Of a stretch of 64,000 nucleotides of DNA, positions 46,376 to 58,258 are shown piece after piece. The stretch is from Plasmodiophora brassicae. Lineage: Eukaryota > Endomyxa: Phytomyxea > Phytomyxea > Plasmodiophorida. The notes beneath the pieces were generated by a model, which was not told where the DNA came from, searched no databases, and saw only the letters and a program-made list of their open reading frames with translations. The stretch spans positions 310,001 through 374,000 of the forward strand of contig CP145413.1 in NCBI GenBank assembly GCA_036867785.1, given 5' to 3'. Position 1 is the first letter of the stretch. Each line of letters begins with the position of its first letter. Position numbers and translations under genes: made by a program.

Positions 46376-48154
46376 ATGCACAAGCGGCATCGTCACTACC
46401 GGCAATCGAAGGTTTCCAAGGATAGCAGCGAGACAGACGGGGACGGCGATGAAGACGAGAAGGCGTCCGGGTCGCCATGTCATGACCTGCGGCGTCTGAT
46501 CCGCGAGAAGGAGCGCGAACTCCACGAAATCAACGAGTTCCGGTCGAAGAGTCTCGAATCGTTGGCCGCGGCGAAGGCCACCGAAGTCGAGGAGCTCAAG
46601 GCTCGTCAGGCTCAGATCCGGAACGATTTCAACTACAACCTGAAACTGCTCGAGGAGCGCGATGCAGAGCTCGAGCGGTACGACCGCCTGTTCAGGAAGA
46701 TGTCGACTAACCTTGCCGACCGCGACGAAGAGATTGAAAGGCTAAAGGTTATTGCCAACCTGTCCCGTCTGAATCCTGACTAACACTGCTGTGCAGGTGA
46801 TTGTCAACGACCAGGCGGCATCGATAGCGTCGTTTCAGGATCAGGTCAAAGCGCAACGAGACGCGTCCAGACGGCAGGTTGGACGCCGTCAACCGCCACG
46901 GAACCGTTTGACATTGCTGATAGCGGACAACAGTTGATGGAGAGCGAGACAGCACTGACCACGCTTAAGGCCGATCATGAGTCTGCGCTGGCAACCCAGT
47001 CGGAATCTTTCGCTGCCATCAAGAAGGACCTGATGGCCCGCGTTGCTTCTGCGGAAGCCTCCGCCGATAAGCGTATCAGCGCAGTCGTCGAGGAGCACCA
47101 GCAGGTAAACGTGCCGGTTTCCATAGTTTTACGCGATCAACGCGCGCTGCTAGGCTCTCGAACGTATGGCACGACAACATGACGTTGAAATTGCTGAAGC
47201 GAAACGACTTTTCTCGCAATACCAAAAGGAGCAAGAGGTTGACCATGCAGACCGTGTGTTTGCATTGGAACGTGCTTCTGACGTTGACCTGCTTCAGGCA
47301 AAGCTACAGGATCTGCAGTCCAGCCTGGCAACAGAGAAGGCAAATGGTGAGGCATCGCCTGGATATGATTAGCTCCATGGCTGACAGGAACGGCAACAGC
47401 CGAGGGTGTATCGATCCTGGCTCAGTCAGCTCTTGCCGAGAAGGACGCAGCGCTGAAGCTCGTCGAGGCTGAAAACGCTCAGCTCGTGAAACTGAAGCAT
47501 GACCTGTTGCAGCAGTACGAGGAGAAAGTCGGATCCGTGCTGAACAGCCTTCACGCTCTGGAAGTACAGTTCGCTGAGCAGAGGCTCAAGCATGAGGAAG
47601 AGCTCAGACAGGCTCACGCCGAACGAGAAACGGACGTCGTGGCAAGAACGAGTCAACTCCAGGCGCAGCTCGACGCGTCTCATTCCGATGCGACACGGCT
47701 TCAAGCAAGCCTTCACGAAGCGAACCGAGCTCTTCAAGAGACGCGAGCGGCTCTAGACGAGGAGCGGAAGGTGTCGCTGGCAAGGCAGCAGGCTCTGACG
47801 GAATGCGAGACTGACAATCGCGTTCTCGTCGAACGGTGCAACACGTTGCGCCAGATCATCGATGAGCGCAATGACCACGTTGCCGTTCTGAAGGACCTTG
47901 TCAGGCACACCATTGAAGAGGTGGGCCACACCATCGATAGCATGGGAGGCAAGTCTCATCGTGAACCACAGATGAAAACGGAGCAAGAAAGGGCACGCGA
48001 AGCTCAGCGTGCGTCAGACCTTGGACTCCACGATAAGGTGGCGCAAGCACAGGAGCGAACGGAACAGGTTATCCAGTCGTTGATTGCTGCGCGCCCAACG
48101 GGTGCCAGCGTGGCCGGTCAAGCGGAGAACCTGGGAGAACTGCAGAGCGGGTAG
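46376..48154 (+). CDS. Coiled-coil protein, CCDC57-like
   Basis: Five exons (46376-46747, 46797-46877, 46934-47104, 47154-47346, 47400-48154; introns 49-56 bp) give 523 residues. After a charged head, nearly everything is heptad-rich: HDLRRLIREKERELHEINEF, NYNLKLLEERDAELERYDRL, then long Glu/Leu/Ala/Gln helices such as LNSLHALEVQFAEQRLKHEE. The ERDAELERYDRLF...RDEEIERLK segment recalls CCDC57-type centriolar/basal-body proteins; this link is weak and by eye. With IFT70 in the same window a basal-body or flagellar role is plausible but unproven. It is followed 91 bp later by another coiled-coil gene on the same strand. Confidence 0.75.
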
Positions 48155-48245
48155 GAGCGCCTGGTTTGGTGACGCTCGGGGCCCTTTTCTCAATCTGTGG
48201 ATCATCAGCCTTCTGTCGATCAAAAAGGACCTGCGAACTCGCTCC

Positions 48246-51200
48246 ATGGCGGGCTCCGACGGCGGGTCATCATCATCGAGGCGACCGTCGCTAGGTCAAC
48301 TACCACGAGCAGAACAGGTCAGCCGAAATCCCGAGTGAGGACCGAACGTACCTTAGAACATGCGGTAGGTGCTGGCAACGATACCAGACATGCCGGCGAT
48401 CCCTGAAATGTCATTGCGAACCCGACGCCAATCGTCAACCGTGCTGCACCCGATGGACGTCAAAATTCTTCAGTCGCCACAGAATTTGGTTGTTGATCAC
48501 CAGGCCAGCGATAACCAAGGCCCGCTTCACACTATCGACGACATCGATTGTGACGATGGCGGATCCCAGGTACACGTAAAACAATGAGACGCATGCGGTC
48601 AACTGACGAAACGCTCTGCCAGTCCAACGGGTCTTCGTCGGGCACTCAGGTGAGGTGCTCTTTTACATCCTTGCAGCCACATGATGACGAAATATGTGTG
48701 AATTCGCAGTCGTCAGCCAAGTCGTATCGACGGTCGCTGAACTCGACGCTTCGCGGCGGCGGTGTCGGTTCGTCGCCAAACGGCTTCCAAACCATGGACA
48801 CTGTTATCGAGGGTGCTTCCGACGACGATGAGGCACAACAGCGGACAAACTCACAATCAGGGTCTCGACGAGCATCTCAGAGCATGCCGATGGAATCATT
48901 CTCTGAGATGGTCGAGAGCGACGGCGCTGACGGCGAACATCGCGAATCGGTCATCGTGGAACCGCCCAGACATCCACAACATAGCCGGAGCATGTCGTCC
49001 GCTAACCAGTACCATGAGATCACCCAAGCCCACGCGCCTGGGAGCCGGTCGGCTGGCCACAGTCGAGCAGTTAGCGTCTCCCTCACGAGGACCTTGTCGA
49101 CAACAACGGATGATGATGGGTATATGTCAGTGATGTCGGATCGCACACTTGGGGCGACAGAACCGGCAGACTGGAGGTCAGACCATGCCAGACTCGAATC
49201 CGTTATCATCGGCGATGATGTTCAGACGGACGCGCCTGTTGCCGAGGTGGTCATCGAGCACCACACATCGCATCGTCGTGGGCCGTCTTCGATTGACGGC
49301 CGACGAAGAACACTGGATCCGACGCCAGAGGACCCGCGAGAAGAACAGCCTGACGACGACTCAAAGCAAGAGAGTCGTGAGCCCCTGCCGCCGTCAACAG
49401 AGCCCAACCAAGAGCAAGCGGTACAGACGGAGCGGCCGGAGCACTCGAACAACATCCACCGTGGCCCTTCAAGAAGGGCACAGTCGGTTGCAGGAATGCC
49501 TGTCATGGCACGTCCTATGCGAAGAGGCGCCTCAGTGTCAGGCAGGCAGCTGCCAGCCCTTCGGTCCAAGGCGCCAATGGAATCTGTTGCTGAGGAACCG
49601 GTGCAGACCACAGCGTCCGAAAGCAGCACAGTCGCTCCTCGTGCAACCGCTGATACTCTAGAGGATGTCAGCGCTGTCAAGGCGGAGAACGCTCGGCTGC
49701 GAACGCAGATCGAACTCCTTGAGGAGGAGATTCAACGGGATGCGTCGATTCTCGCATTATACAAATCGGAGGCGTCGGCAAAGACACCGGTAGACGACGA
49801 ACAGACGCGCCAACTGGCAGAACGCACCAACCAGCTCGAAAAAGATCTCGAGACCGCCCAACGAGAGCTTGCCGCTGTCAGACAAGAACTTGACAAAGCT
49901 AGAAGTGACGTGCAGAAAGCGGACGATGAAGTTCAGGTAAGCAGGATGCATAGTGCAGAGAGGAGCATTGAATATGGACACTGAATATAGGCGATACGGT
50001 ACCAGTCGGCAGATGAGATCGCCAGATTGAACGCGGCGCTAAAAGATATCGAGGATCGCCCAGTTGACAGGACCGCGTTCGACAACGCCACCGCAAAGAT
50101 GACCAGTCTAACGCAGCAAGTGAAGGACTTACAAGCGCAGAATGATGAGCTCAGAGCGCGTGCCTCGGTACGAGTCGAATGCCTGGACCAGAACGCCAGC
50201 TGAGTGGTTCAACTGTTTCAGGCTGTGGCGGACGCTGTTCCAGATCTGGACTCAGTTTTGGATGAGCTGCGACAGGTTCGCGCGCAGCAGTCGGCCGGAC
50301 GTGATCAGTCGTCACGCGAGCTCCAGGATCAGAACCAGCTGCTGACAGAGCAGAACGGCAAACTACGTCTGGCGATTACAGATATGCGCAGCGAAATGGA
50401 AGCGTTCGCATCGGTGCAGGCGTCCATGGCTGACCAAGTCGCTCATCTCAAAGACGCGAATCAGGTGGGCACGAGCTTGGATGAATTAATGGCACGCTCT
50501 AATCAAGTGTTCAAAGGATCACGTGAAGCGGATAGCATTGCTGTCAACGCCGAGCGCGTCTGGAGGAGAGCGGGAAGAACTTCATCTCCTACGCGAACAG
50601 GTATGACGCACGACTGTGTCATGATCTTCGTTCTTCAAGGCTCAAAAGTGGCCAGGTCGATAAAATGATGAGGGCAGTGGACACGTCGTACGACAGAGTT
50701 GTCGATGCTGAACGACGGAACGCTGAACAACGACGGCAACTTCGCGAACAACAGTCGAATGATCAAAAGCAAGGTGAGTGCAGTGAAAGGTGCAGACACG
50801 GAAGCCGAAATATAACAGCTGCGGTAGAGCTGGAACAGGCTCTGTCGAGGCTGGAACATATCGTTAAGCACAATGCGGTGCTCGAGGCAGAAGTTGCTCG
50901 ATTGCAGAACGCGCCGCGAGCAGGCAATGAACGACCGGAGAAGAACAACGTTGCCGAGAGGGAATTCTTCCAGGAACAGATCCATGAGCACATCCAGGAA
51001 ATAGCATCGTTGCATCGCGAGCTCGCAAACGCACAGGTATGGCCAATTAACGCGTCCGGGTCTGCTTCGATGTAATGCTTCGCAAAAGGCACGATGCGCT
51101 TCACTCCAAGACGAAGTTCGCCTGCGAGTCCAGGACTTGGAGGAGGCCAACGTCAAAATCGGCATGATTGATGTCCTGAAAAGCAGGATATCGAAGCTAG

Positions 51201-52331
51201 AAGCTGATCTGGACGATGCCCGCCGTAATCCGGTAGTGCAAGTGGATGCTGGAGAGCTGTTAGCCCTTCGTGAAGAGAACGGGAACCTTCGAGGTAATCA
51301 GCGTGCATCGGTAGCGCAACTGATTACTGGTTTAACGGTTCGTGACAGCTAAACTTGACGAAGCCAACTACGAACTGGATCTCCTGGCTGCCGAGAAAGA
51401 CCGCTTGATGGAGATTAGTAACATGCTGAAAGCGAATGTTGCCCGCTTGATGAGCGATGAAGCTGTGGCGGACTTGCCACTGTCGGTCCTCGATATGAAC
51501 AGCGACGTATCGAAGGCATATGCCACGAAGCTGAGCCAAGTCGAACGCACGCTTCGTGATCTCTTACAGCAGAACCAGGCGTTACGCGCGCAGATCGTCA
51601 AAGGTGGCGGTGCGATAGGCTCGCCGTTCCTCCATCGCCATCCCGGAATGGGATCCGAGTATTGCTCAGATCCGCTGTGCCAACTGCGCCTTGTCCATGC
51701 ATATGGAGCCGACCTTATCGTCAAAGGCGCGGCTGAGCAACAGGTCATCAACCGCTTGGACAAGCTCGACGAAGACATTCGCAGGTCGATCGCAGAGGAG
51801 CAAAAGCCGCCAGGTGAGTGTTGGCACATGACCACGCCCTTTGTCCCTATTGTGATTGTCGTATCGACCCAGACATATCAGACATGAGGGCAGTCGCACA
51901 GGAAGCCGAGAACGAGAACGCGGCGCCAGGCGTCGCAGGTGAATGCGATGTCGTCCCTGAGCGCGTGGAATCTCGTGCACGCCAGCGTCTGCGAAAGGAG
52001 CTCGGCAGCTTGGCGCACCCCGGGTCCCAAGACAAGGTCATTCAAGCGTGGTTAAAACCTGCACACAGGTCTAACGAATGGACAGGTGCTCGATCTGGCC
52101 CGGCGGTCATTTAGGGCGGCGGCGCGCCAGCAGCAGAGGCAACCGGATCCCCACCTCGCCATGACCGGGTCGGCGGTCGAGCTCGGCGCCGACCCCGGCC
52201 CCGGGTTCCAGCGCGGACCGACGCCCAGCCAGGTCGAGGCCGAGCGCCGCCAGCGACTCGCGCGACTCCATCGCAAACGCCAGCAGCTGCTCAACCAACG
52301 CCGTGCGATCCGGAACTACAATGACCCATAG
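48246..52331 (+). CDS. Large coiled-coil protein with disordered N-terminal half
   Basis: Starts at 48246 (MAGSDGGSSSSRRPSLGQL) and reads through about 13 exons with introns of roughly 45-60 bp: 48246-48317, 48369-48569, 48623-48649, 48710-49936, 49991-50167, 50222 onward, and several more to a stop at 52331. About 1100 residues. The first ~430 are low complexity (Ser, Arg, Glu, Pro); the rest are heptad-rich coiled coil (VKAENARLRTQIELLEEEIQ; ARLQNAPR...; LEEANVKIGMIDVL). The last exon (52079-52331) is basic and ends RLARLHRKRQQLLNQRR. Structural or centrosomal roles are typical for such proteins; no family recognised. Internal splices after 50221 are less certain. Confidence 0.65.
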
Positions 52332-52413
52332 GCGGCGGGCAACGCATTACAGTGGAACAGCTACCGGTGCTGCAGTTAGGGTAGTGGCGCGGCTTGGCCT
52401 ATGTAGGTACAGT

Positions 52414-53406
52414 TTATGTCGGCGGCGTTTTGAGTTTCCGACTGGAGCTGCTGGCGCGTTTGCTGGGCGTCGCTCGGCGTGCGTCCCGGTCCTCTTGGCG
52501 GCGTTGTCGCCGGTAGATACGCACGTCCCGTTCCTGGTCCAACTCGAACCGCAGCTGCTCGTCGGGCTTGTTCGGGGCGAGGAGGCGATCGATGAGCGCG
52601 CGCGCCTTCCTGAAACGCTTGGCGGTCTTGGTGCGATCCGCAAGCGTGGTGGCGTCGGCCACGTGCAGCAAGCGAGAGCGCTCCTCGGCGATGCCGGCCA
52701 AGATGGCAAGCAGGTCGTCTGGTACTGGACGGCCACTGGCCCGCAACTCGCCGACCTGTTTCTTCAGCGATGTGGCTTTGCATTTCAGCTTGTCGCGAAG
52801 GTCGCCTTCGAGCGTCTTTGCAACGCGGACGATGTACGTCACATCGTTGTCGCGCAACGCACGCAGACGCACGACTTCGGCGTAGAATTCGTCGACCTTG
52901 GCGCGCAGCTCCTCCAGCTGGGAGAACTTGCACTGCTGCCGCAGGTCTTCCAGTTGTGAAGCGGTCTCGTCTGCCTCCTCCTTCATCGCGCGAATCTGCT
53001 CGCGGTATCGCCTCGCCAGCGATTTGTGGTTCAGCAGCTGCGAGCGTAACCCGACCGGATCGGCGTCCCGCTGCAGCATCTCGTCGATCTGGGCGTCCTT
53101 CGATGCCAGTTTCGATTCAACGAACCGAGATTGGCCTTTCAGCTGTCGGTTGGCGCGGTCGGCGCGCTGCAGTTTCTGCTTCAACGAGCGAATCGTCGCC
53201 AGCATCGACCGATTGTCGCTGGCTTTCTTCTGCAAATCAAGGACATCGCTCTCCGACCTCAGAAGCGGGAGAGGCTTCGCCTCCGGCAGCTCGTGTATGT
53301 TGGTCTTCTTTCGAGGCGGCCGCCGTTTCGGGGCCTTGCGCAGCAACGCTTCCAGCTTGTCTCGATCCATGTCCAAGGGCAACCGCTCGCGAGATACGAT
53401 GTTCAC
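52414..53406 (-). CDS. Coiled-coil protein, relative of the gene at 56252
   Basis: A single exon of 330 residues; the Met at 53370 is an alternative start. The central part is coiled coil: LQKKASDNRSMLATIRSLKQ, ANRQLKGQSRFVESKLASKD, HKSLARRYREQIRAMKEEAD, then LEELRAKVDEFYAEVVRLRAL. The block around HKSL...LEELRAKVDEFYAEVVRLR is shared with HEKSV...LTEVTAQAEEFYKEVQRLRL in the larger protein encoded at 56252-58258, in the same order and spacing. The tail is rich in Arg, Ser and Thr. No catalytic domain. IQCE-type or other flagellar coiled-coil relatives are possible. Confidence 0.7.
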   Translation of the reverse strand: MNIVSRERLPLDMDRDKLEALLRKAPKRRPPRKKTNIHELPEAKPLPLLRSESDVLDLQKKASDNRSMLATIRSLKQKLQRADRANRQLKGQSRFVESKLASKDAQIDEMLQRDADPVGLRSQLLNHKSLARRYREQIRAMKEEADETASQLEDLRQQCKFSQLEELRAKVDEFYAEVVRLRALRDNDVTYIVRVAKTLEGDLRDKLKCKATSLKKQVGELRASGRPVPDDLLAILAGIAEERSRLLHVADATTLADRTKTAKRFRKARALIDRLLAPNKPDEQLRFELDQERDVRIYRRQRRQEDRDARRATPSKRASSSSRKLKTPPT

Positions 53407-53536
53407 CGATCAGCGATAATATCTATGCGGCTCCCCATTCATTCGACTCGCCATACCGCAACGTATCTGATGATTGCAATCGTTCTGCGGCGCACCCGAA
53501 TGCTTGTAGCGTTTGACAGCTACGAAGGTGATCGTA

Positions 53537-54178
53537 CTACCGTATATCGATGGTGACGGGGGATGGTATGAAAGGTGATTGCCGACACATAGGGCAAGTC
53601 GACGCCGATGAATCCACGATCCAGGTGTCGATGCAGCCCTGATGGAACGTGTGCCGGCATGGAAGTCGGCGAAGTTGTTGGTCGGGTAGGAACAGGTCCA
53701 GGCAGATCGGGCAAGGCGCGTCACACTCGTCAACACGAACGCAGGTCTCGCTCAATGGCAAATCGTCGACGGAATGAATGGCGCGTGGTTGAGCCTGAAC
53801 AGGAATGGCAGCAGCGAGAGAGCCTTCGATTGCCTGACGCCTGAGTCGGTAGTCGAGCGCGACCTGGATAAAGCGGCCGAGGGCAAACGAAACGCAAGTA
53901 GGCACCGCATCTTCCAAAGAAAGGTTCTTGTTGACGACGCCACTGACGATCAGGGCGGTTATGCCAATGCTGACGACAATCGCCGTTGCGAATGGGCTGC
54001 GCCTTGTTATGATGTTGATCGCGACACTCGCGACGATCGACACGGGCCACTGGTGCCTGCCGATGATCAGGAACGCGACCGTGACGTCGATGAGGACGTT
54101 GACGACAACGACCATGCAGTACAAAGCGCTCTGGATGCAGTCCAGGGCGCGCAGCGAGCAACATGCCAGTAATGGCAT
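53537..54178 (-). CDS. RING-H2 membrane protein (E3 ubiquitin ligase-like)
   Basis: A single exon of 213 residues. Four hydrophobic stretches fill the first 120 residues (YCMVVVVNVLIDVTVAFLII; WPVSIVASVAINII; FATAIVVSIGITALIVSGVV; VSFALGRFIQVAL). The C-terminus carries a complete C3H2C3 RING-H2: CPICLDLF, LPCRHTFHQGCIDTW, CPMCRQ. The plan matches plant and protist multi-TM RING ligases of endomembranes that ubiquitinate membrane proteins. Start taken as the Met at 54178, just before the first TM; the open frame upstream lacks membrane character. E3 activity is inferred from the intact ligands. Confidence 0.85.
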   Translation of the reverse strand: MPLLACCSLRALDCIQSALYCMVVVVNVLIDVTVAFLIIGRHQWPVSIVASVAINIITRRSPFATAIVVSIGITALIVSGVVNKNLSLEDAVPTCVSFALGRFIQVALDYRLRRQAIEGSLAAAIPVQAQPRAIHSVDDLPLSETCVRVDECDAPCPICLDLFLPDQQLRRLPCRHTFHQGCIDTWIVDSSASTCPMCRQSPFIPSPVTIDIR

Positions 54179-54520
54179 TCGACGGCCACAGACGATCAAA
54201 TGAACCCCCCGACATAATGCGGAACCCCCCCCTTGCTCATGCGAAGTGTTACGCCTGCGCGACCGTTCGCCCGGTGCGGCAGTGCCGGTCGCAGACGTAC
54301 ACGCCGGACAACAGGGCCCCTCCCCCCCAAAACCCCAATGACAAATGCCGCCCCCAACGAATTCGGCGTCGGCACTGACGTGGGAGATGGACCGGGCGAC
54401 CCGACTGTGAAAGTTATTTTTGGCATGCGCAGTCAACCCCGGGCCGCCGCGTGAGTGGGTGTTTGTGTGACGCACTGGTCGCGGCAGTCGCCATTTGGAA
54501 TCGCGCGTGCTGCCGTGACG
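54179..54520. promoter_or_regulatory. Divergent promoter with C-rich tracts
   Basis: About 340 bp between the RING-H2 and transporter starts. It contains three C-runs (54205-54210, 54225-54231 and 54320-54328) that may form i-motif/G-quadruplex structures. No other element recognised. Confidence 0.4.
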
Positions 54521-56192
54521 ATGCGGGCGTCGTCGACCGGGTACGATGCGTTCCCCGACGACCGGCATTGCAATTACGCGACGCGCGTCCCGTATCGCGA
54601 CCCGGTGTTCGCGATCCTGTTCGTCGCGCAGCTGGCGGGCGTGATTGCGCTGGCGGTCGTGTTCGCGCCGCATGCCGACCGCGGCGCGGACGGCCATGGG
54701 AAACCGTCGCAAGCCGATGGGGAATCACAGGCCATGCTGTACCGTATTCTGGCGTCGCTGGCCGTTGGCGTTGTGGCGTCGCTCCTGTTTGGGTTTATCT
54801 GGTTGCGGATCATGCAGACGTACGCGTCGAAGATCATCCGTCTATCGATCCAAGCAAATATCGCGCTGCAGACCGCTATCGGACTCGGCGCCCTGCTTGC
54901 TGGCCTCCCCATGATGTCGCTCATCATGTTCATATCGGCGGGCGTTCTGGCCCTGTGGTACTTCCTGGTTCGCAAACGGACCTTCTTCTCGGTAGGGCGA
55001 ACTGCGATCGTTTCAGGAGACAGCAGTAATCATTGACCTGTGGCACAGGCGGTCATGCTGGAGCTCTCTGTGTCTGCGATCGACCAGGATCCCACTGTGG
55101 TCTGGCTGACACTTGCAAGCCAGGTTGTTGCTGTCGTATGGATGGGCGTCTGGATGACCGGTACTAACGATCTGTCGCGTGTCTGCTGAAACCATGTACT
55201 GACGAATCGGGTACAGCGCTCTCTGGGACTGTCATGCGTATGCAATCCGATTCTATCAACCGGCCGTCTGACGCGCAGATGAACGGCGTCATCTTCTTCC
55301 TGGTACTTTCCCTGCTGTGGACCATTGAGGTGCTTCGCAACACGATCCACACGACGACAGCGGGCGTTTGTGGTACCTTCTACTTCTTCGGTGCAAGTCG
55401 TAACGCGACGCTGAAATCTGCACGTCGCACGTTGACGACCACGTTTGGCGCCGTCTGCCTCGGGTCGCTGATTGTCAGCATTGTCGCGACGCTCCGCGTC
55501 ATGGTGAACAGACGCCGCGATCGTCGACGGGACACGTTGGCCAACGTTTGCCTTGACTGCCTGCTTCGTTGTATCGAAGACATCATCCGATACGTTTCCA
55601 AGTTTGCATTCACTCGGGTAAGTCACTGCTCACGTCGCACCAGGTGCCGTCCCGCTCAAACGCGTGTTCAGGTCGCGGTCTACGGCGAGTCATTCATGAC
55701 TGCATGCCGGGCCACTTTCGAACTGTTCCGGTCGCGTGGCCTCGACGTCGTAATTGCCGACGATCTGTCATCGTTCGCTTTGGTCGCTGGATCGCTCCTA
55801 GGCGGTGCTTTCGCAGCACTGCTTGGTGGCATTTCTGCCTTGGCCCTATCCCGAAACGTTAGTTGCCATGCCGACTGTTCCGTGTGGCACGTCTGCTGAC
55901 TAACGCTTGCTTACAGGCCGACCTTGCCGTTCAACTTGGTGTCGCATGCTTCGTCTGTGGATTCGTAAGTGCTGTCGCGCTCGCATCAGATGCATTTGAG
56001 CCTGACGGCCTCAACCGTTTTTAGGCCATTACGAGCATGATCATGTCGGTGGTGACATCCGGCGTGGCGACGTTCATCGTGCTCTGGGCCGAAGAGCCTC
56101 ACGTTCTGGAGCAGAATCATCCGGAGCTCTACGCCAGGCTGAACAGTGCCGTGCGCCTGCAATTCCCGAACTTCGCAATGTCGGGCGTGTGA
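54521..56192 (+). CDS. Choline-transporter-like protein (CTL/SLC44 family)
   Basis: Six exons (54521-54991, 55049-55160, 55217-55617, 55672-55857, 55917-55964, 56025-56192; introns 56-70 bp) give 461 residues. The N-terminal YRDPVFAILFVAQLAGVIAL matches the RDP.F.ILF..... start of CTL proteins. About ten TM helices follow, with family blocks TIEVLRNTIHTTTAGVCGTFYF, TTTFGAVCLGSLIV, CIEDIIRYVSKFAF (usually YFN.YAF), VAVYGESFMTACR and the C-terminal AEEPHVLEQNHPELYARL. Known: plasma-membrane or mitochondrial choline/ethanolamine carriers. PNS1-type fungal homologues are an alternative name. Every splice falls inside a conserved block, so the model is well tied down. Confidence 0.9.
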
Positions 56193-56251
56193 GCGCCGTA
56201 CCGCGTAATAAACCGTTGCATTGTTAGCACTCCAGCGGCGTGTGCCTTGCG

Positions 56252-58258
56252 CTACGCTTTCGGTGCCTTCTTCGGCTTGCTGGCGGGTGCTGCCGCCCCG
56301 TCCTCGCTGCCCTGTATCGCCGCCTGCTTTCTATGTCTGGGCTTGGGCCCGTCTGGGGATGCTGGTTCAGCCGGCGCCGCTGACGATTTCTTCGACGACC
56401 GCTTCGCGTCTGATGGTTCCGCTGTCGTGGGCTCTGCGCCTCCCCCGGGGGCGGCCGCGTTCTCAGGCGTAGTGCCCGCGAACGCCGCCTTGGCCAGCTT
56501 CCTGTCTTGCTGCTCGCGTGTCTTCTTGTACTTGCGCACCTCGTCTTCCTGCTCGACGACGAACATGACCGCCGCCCGGTCCGCCTCGGTCTCGGTCGCT
56601 GATGGCGCTGCCGGGCGCCGGTCTTCTTCCTCATTCGCGAGCCGCTTCTCCTGCTCGTCCCGTTGCGCCTGTTCGGTCTGCAGGCGCGCCTCCAGCTCGG
56701 CCGTCATCGCGTCCTGCTGTTCCTGTTCCGCCTGCTGCGCCACCGTCTCCGCCTTGTGCTCCTGCTGTTGTCGTGCCAGCTGGTACTTCAGCTCCGTTAC
56801 CTCCTTCTCGGCCTTCCACAGCTTCTCCTGGGCGTCTCTCAGCGCCGCCTCTGCTTCCGCCGACGATACCGCTTCCGCAGGAGCGGCCGGCGTGCTCGTC
56901 GTTAGCTGTTGGATGCGTTCCTCCAACTGGGAGACCTTGGTACGAAGGCTCGCGATCTCGGCGGTGGCGTCCGTTTCCGCTTGCGAGGCAGCCGCCTTGG
57001 CCTGGTCCAACTTCTCCTGCATCGCAGCGACCTGCTTCTGCATCTGCACCTGCCTGGCCTCCGCGCTGCCCATCACGTCACGTTGCGCCTGTCGGGCGAT
57101 CGCCATCGCGTCCTGACTGGCCTTCAGCTCCGCCTGGACCTGCTCCACCGTCGTCTTCAGCACCCGGATCTCGTCGCCCAGCTTGCCCTCCATCGATTCG
57201 CGAAGCCTGGCCGCCTGCTCCAGCGCGGTCGCATGGTCGACATCCTTGGCCAGCAACGCCGCGTTCAACCTCGCCGACTCCGCTTCGGCCGCCGTCACCC
57301 GCTCCTTCATCAGCGTCAGCTGCGACGCCGACTCGGCCAGGGCCGTTCGCGTCCCTTCCGTATGGCTGATGACCTTGTCGAGCTCCGCACGGGACAGCTC
57401 GCCGATCTTCTCCATCTCGGCGACCATCATCCGCTCCTTCTTCAGGTCGACCTCGAGCTGGTGGATGCGGGCCGCGTACTGCTTCCGCTCCTGCTTGCGG
57501 GTCTGGTCGGCCATGATCTCCGACTGCGTCAGCCGGTTGTTCAGCTCGGCGTTGTCCGCCGTCAGGTCCTCGTTCGCCTTACGAAGCGCGCGCACCTCCT
57601 CCAGGATCGGCAACTTCGTCGTCGCGTTCGCCTGGCGACCCAGCTGGTTGAACAGGCGCAGGCGCTGGACCTCCTTGTAGAACTCCTCGGCCTGGGCGGT
57701 GACCTCGGTCAGCTGCGTCGTCTTCATCTGCGACCGGATCTCGTTGAGCTCGGCGGTGCGCTCCTGCAGGACGGCTCGTAGTTGGCGCATCTCCCGCTTG
57801 ACGTTCTTCGTCACCGACTTCTCGTGCAGCAGCTGCGAGTTGGCGATCGCCTTCCGCGGGTCGCCCGACGACATGGACCGCTGCAGGATGGCCACGATCT
57901 CGTTGTCCTTCTGCGCCAGGCGCTCGTCCCTCATCTGGATCTGGGCGCGCAGCTGCCGTCTGCATCGCTCCAGCTCCGTGTTCTTCTTCTTCATCTCCAT
58001 CACCTGCTGCTGGAGCTCCTCGACGTCCCAGGTGCCGATGTGGCGCCCACGTGGGCGCTGCTTCACAGCACCCGACGACGCCGTCGCGGTCAGGGCTTGC
58101 AGCTGAGGCGGCGCTCCAGACGCCGGGGCCGGCCCATCGACGACAGACGATCGTAGCGCCGGCATGCTCCTCACAGCGGACAGCTGCCGGGACTGGCGTT
58201 TCCCGCGCGGCATCATGGGATCTTGGTCGATGAGCGCATCGAGCTTCGCGCCGTTCAT
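56252..58258 (-). CDS. Long coiled-coil protein, possible IQCE-like flagellar component
   Basis: A single exon; from the Met at 58258 it has 668 residues (the frame is open upstream). A basic head is followed by about 430 residues of coiled coil (EELQQQVMEMKKKNTELERC; VKREMRQLRAVLQERTAELN; RQARAEEFYKEV-type block), then Glu/Ala/Gln-rich helix and a Pro/Ala/Ser/Lys tail. The region HEKSVTKNVKREMRQLR ... LTEVTAQAEEFYKEVQRLR is shared with the shorter gene at 52414. Order and spacing of these helices recall IQCE, which sits at the ciliary base, though no IQ motif was seen. Function inferred. It converges with the SLC44 gene, 59 bp between stops. Confidence 0.7.
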   Translation of the reverse strand: MNGAKLDALIDQDPMMPRGKRQSRQLSAVRSMPALRSSVVDGPAPASGAPPQLQALTATASSGAVKQRPRGRHIGTWDVEELQQQVMEMKKKNTELERCRRQLRAQIQMRDERLAQKDNEIVAILQRSMSSGDPRKAIANSQLLHEKSVTKNVKREMRQLRAVLQERTAELNEIRSQMKTTQLTEVTAQAEEFYKEVQRLRLFNQLGRQANATTKLPILEEVRALRKANEDLTADNAELNNRLTQSEIMADQTRKQERKQYAARIHQLEVDLKKERMMVAEMEKIGELSRAELDKVISHTEGTRTALAESASQLTLMKERVTAAEAESARLNAALLAKDVDHATALEQAARLRESMEGKLGDEIRVLKTTVEQVQAELKASQDAMAIARQAQRDVMGSAEARQVQMQKQVAAMQEKLDQAKAAASQAETDATAEIASLRTKVSQLEERIQQLTTSTPAAPAEAVSSAEAEAALRDAQEKLWKAEKEVTELKYQLARQQQEHKAETVAQQAEQEQQDAMTAELEARLQTEQAQRDEQEKRLANEEEDRRPAAPSATETEADRAAVMFVVEQEDEVRKYKKTREQQDRKLAKAAFAGTTPENAAAPGGGAEPTTAEPSDAKRSSKKSSAAPAEPASPDGPKPRHRKQAAIQGSEDGAAAPASKPKKAPKA

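Noticed and set aside
48084-48338. Possible extension of the coiled-coil gene at 46376 into the next gene
   Set aside because: The first gene has a clean stop at 48154 and the second has its own Met at 48246 with a matching splice; they could be fused only by an unsupported readthrough.
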